From the NCBI GenBank assembly GCA_003164275.1, contig PLSY01000175.1, positions 1 through 7,182 on the forward strand: DNA of 7,182 bases. The letters run 5' to 3'. The DNA is from Acidimicrobiaceae bacterium. GTDB lineage: Bacteria > Actinomycetota > Acidimicrobiia > Acidimicrobiales > RAAP-2. Below are positions 6,557 to 7,182 of this stretch, one piece after another (position 1 is the stretch's first letter; each line of letters opens with the position of its first letter). The notes beneath the pieces are model-generated. The model saw only the letters and a list, made by a program, of their open reading frames with translations. It was not told the origin of the DNA and did no database searches. A program made the position numbers and the translations under genes.

Positions 6557-7020
6557 CAGCTTTTCTCCTCTGCGTCTTCGAGGTCATCGGCGCCGGCCAT
6601 GCCGTCGTCGTCGGCCACTTCCTCGGCCAGTTCGTCCTCGTCGATCACTTCTTCTGGTTCTTCGGGTTCTTCTGGTTCTTCGTCTGCGACCGGCTCCGCT
6701 TCGGCCTTGGCTGCCGCCCGACGCTCGGAGGCGGTTGTCGTCGAGCGTCCGAGGGCTTTGTCCTCGTCTCGACGACGGGCTGCGGCCTGGTGGGCCGGAA
6801 GTTCCTCGAAGGCCAGACCCTCGGCCTCGGCGATCTCCCGGTTCCGTAGCTCGGTCATCATCCTGGCGATGTCCTTGCGCACGTGGTTGAGCCGCGAGAA
6901 GTTGTCCAACTGGCCCGTGGCCAGCTGGAAGCGCAGGTTGAACAGCTCCCGACGGGTCTCGCCCAGCTGCCGCTCCAGCTCTTCGGTGTCGTACTCAGAG
7001 ACTTCTGCTGCGGTGGCCAT
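6556..7020 (-). CDS. rpmC: 50S ribosomal protein L29 with a long acidic C-terminal extension
   Basis: L29 sits at the polypeptide exit tunnel beside L23, where nascent-chain factors dock. The L29 domain is clear at about residues 8-64: two helices with LERQLGETRRELFNLRFQLA (15-34), TGQLDN (35-40) and VRKDIARMMTELRNRE (47-62). Family members are usually about 60-80 residues; this one has 154. Residues 65-106 are mixed charge and rich in Ala and Arg. Residues 107-154 contain 26 Asp or Glu out of 48, one Lys and the run EEPEEPEEPEE (114-124). The tail looks disordered. The frame is open throughout, and the stop overlaps rpsQ (TGATG) with the rpsQ ribosome-binding site inside the tail, so the tail appears to be a real part of the gene. 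ATG at 7020 overlaps the rplP stop by 1 base, with GGAGG 10 bases upstream. The role of the tail is unknown. Confidence 0.95.
   Translation of the reverse strand: MATAAEVSEYDTEELERQLGETRRELFNLRFQLATGQLDNFSRLNHVRKDIARMMTELRNREIAEAEGLAFEELPAHQAAARRRDEDKALGRSTTTASERRAAAKAEAEPVADEEPEEPEEPEEVIDEDELAEEVADDDGMAGADDLEDAEEKS
6649..6681 (-). repeat. 9-bp tandem repeat coding Glu-Glu-Pro in L29
   Basis: On the coding strand the unit GAAGAACCA (or GAAGAACCC) occurs three times in a row, followed by one more GAAGAA. It encodes residues 114-124 of L29. All eight Glu codons are GAA, whereas GAG is common in the neighbouring genes; this suggests recent expansion by slippage. Confidence 0.85.
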
Positions 7021-7182
7021 CAGACCTGCACCTCCGGCGTGCCGTGCGTCCCGGGCCGGATAACGAAGCGGGCCTTGAACGGGAGCTTTTGGATGGCCCG
7101 GTCCATGGCCTCGCGAGCGAGCTCCGGCTCGACGCCGGCCAACTCGAAGAGGATGCGACCGGGCTTCACGACGGCGACCCAG
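7020..7182 (-). CDS. rplP: 50S ribosomal protein L16, C-terminal part (runs off the window)
   Basis: L16 is a large-subunit protein near the A site and peptidyl-transferase centre. Only the last 53 codons and the stop are present; the gene begins beyond base 7182. The visible residues read [19 protein letters not shown], then [20 protein letters not shown], then [14 protein letters not shown]. This matches the C-terminal half of L16, including the conserved KPGR and KLP.K.RFV segments. The tail after the RFV segment (about a dozen residues) contains the rpmC ribosome-binding site (Pro-Glu-Val codons). The TGA stop overlaps the rpmC ATG by 1 base. The L16-L29-S17 order is the normal end of the S10 gene block. 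Confidence 0.95.
   Translation of the reverse strand, partial: WVAVVKPGRILFELAGVEPELAREAMDRAIQKLPFKARFVIRPGTHGTPEVQV

Noticed and set aside
6556..6828. Idea that the L29 tail is a separate small gene or a frameshift artefact.
   Set aside because: The frame is continuous with the L29 domain, there is no internal stop or clear new start, and the gene ends in a clean TGATG junction with rpsQ.

Overview
The window is one continuous minus-strand stretch of a ribosomal-protein operon (the S10/spc region) from a GC-rich bacterium, most likely an actinomycetote. Gene order, the short four-cysteine (zinc) form of S14, and the L15, L30 and S17 sequences all fit Actinomycetota. The adenylate kinase is the long zinc-LID form rather than the short form known from mycobacteria, and no extra gene lies between rplO and secY, so a deep branch such as Acidimicrobiia is plausible. 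That placement is inference.

In transcription order (right to left) the genes are rplP (L16, 3' part only), rpmC (L29), rpsQ (S17), rplN (L14), rplX (L24), rplE (L5), rpsN (S14), rpsH (S8), rplF (L6), rplR (L18), rpsE (S5), rpmD (L30), rplO (L15), secY, adk and map (5' part only). All are on the minus strand and none is broken. Junctions are extremely tight: six of the fifteen overlap by 1 or 4 bases, two abut exactly, and the largest gap is 60 bases, between rpsH and rplF. I see no promoter, terminator, RNA gene, mobile element or CRISPR array. No stretch of 300 bases lacks a gene.

The genes work together in making and using ribosomes. Twelve encode complete ribosomal proteins and one a partial ribosomal protein. 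SecY is the membrane channel that receives exported nascent chains, adenylate kinase balances adenine nucleotides, and methionine aminopeptidase trims the start methionine of new proteins.

I found no undescribed multi-gene system. The most notable oddity is L29: at 154 residues it is about twice its usual size because of a long, very acidic C-terminal tail containing a 9-bp tandem repeat (Glu-Glu-Pro). Smaller points are unusual residues in the adenylate kinase P-loop and AMP site, and ribosome-binding sites embedded in the last codons of upstream genes, which give three unrelated proteins a shared Glu-Val near their C-terminus.
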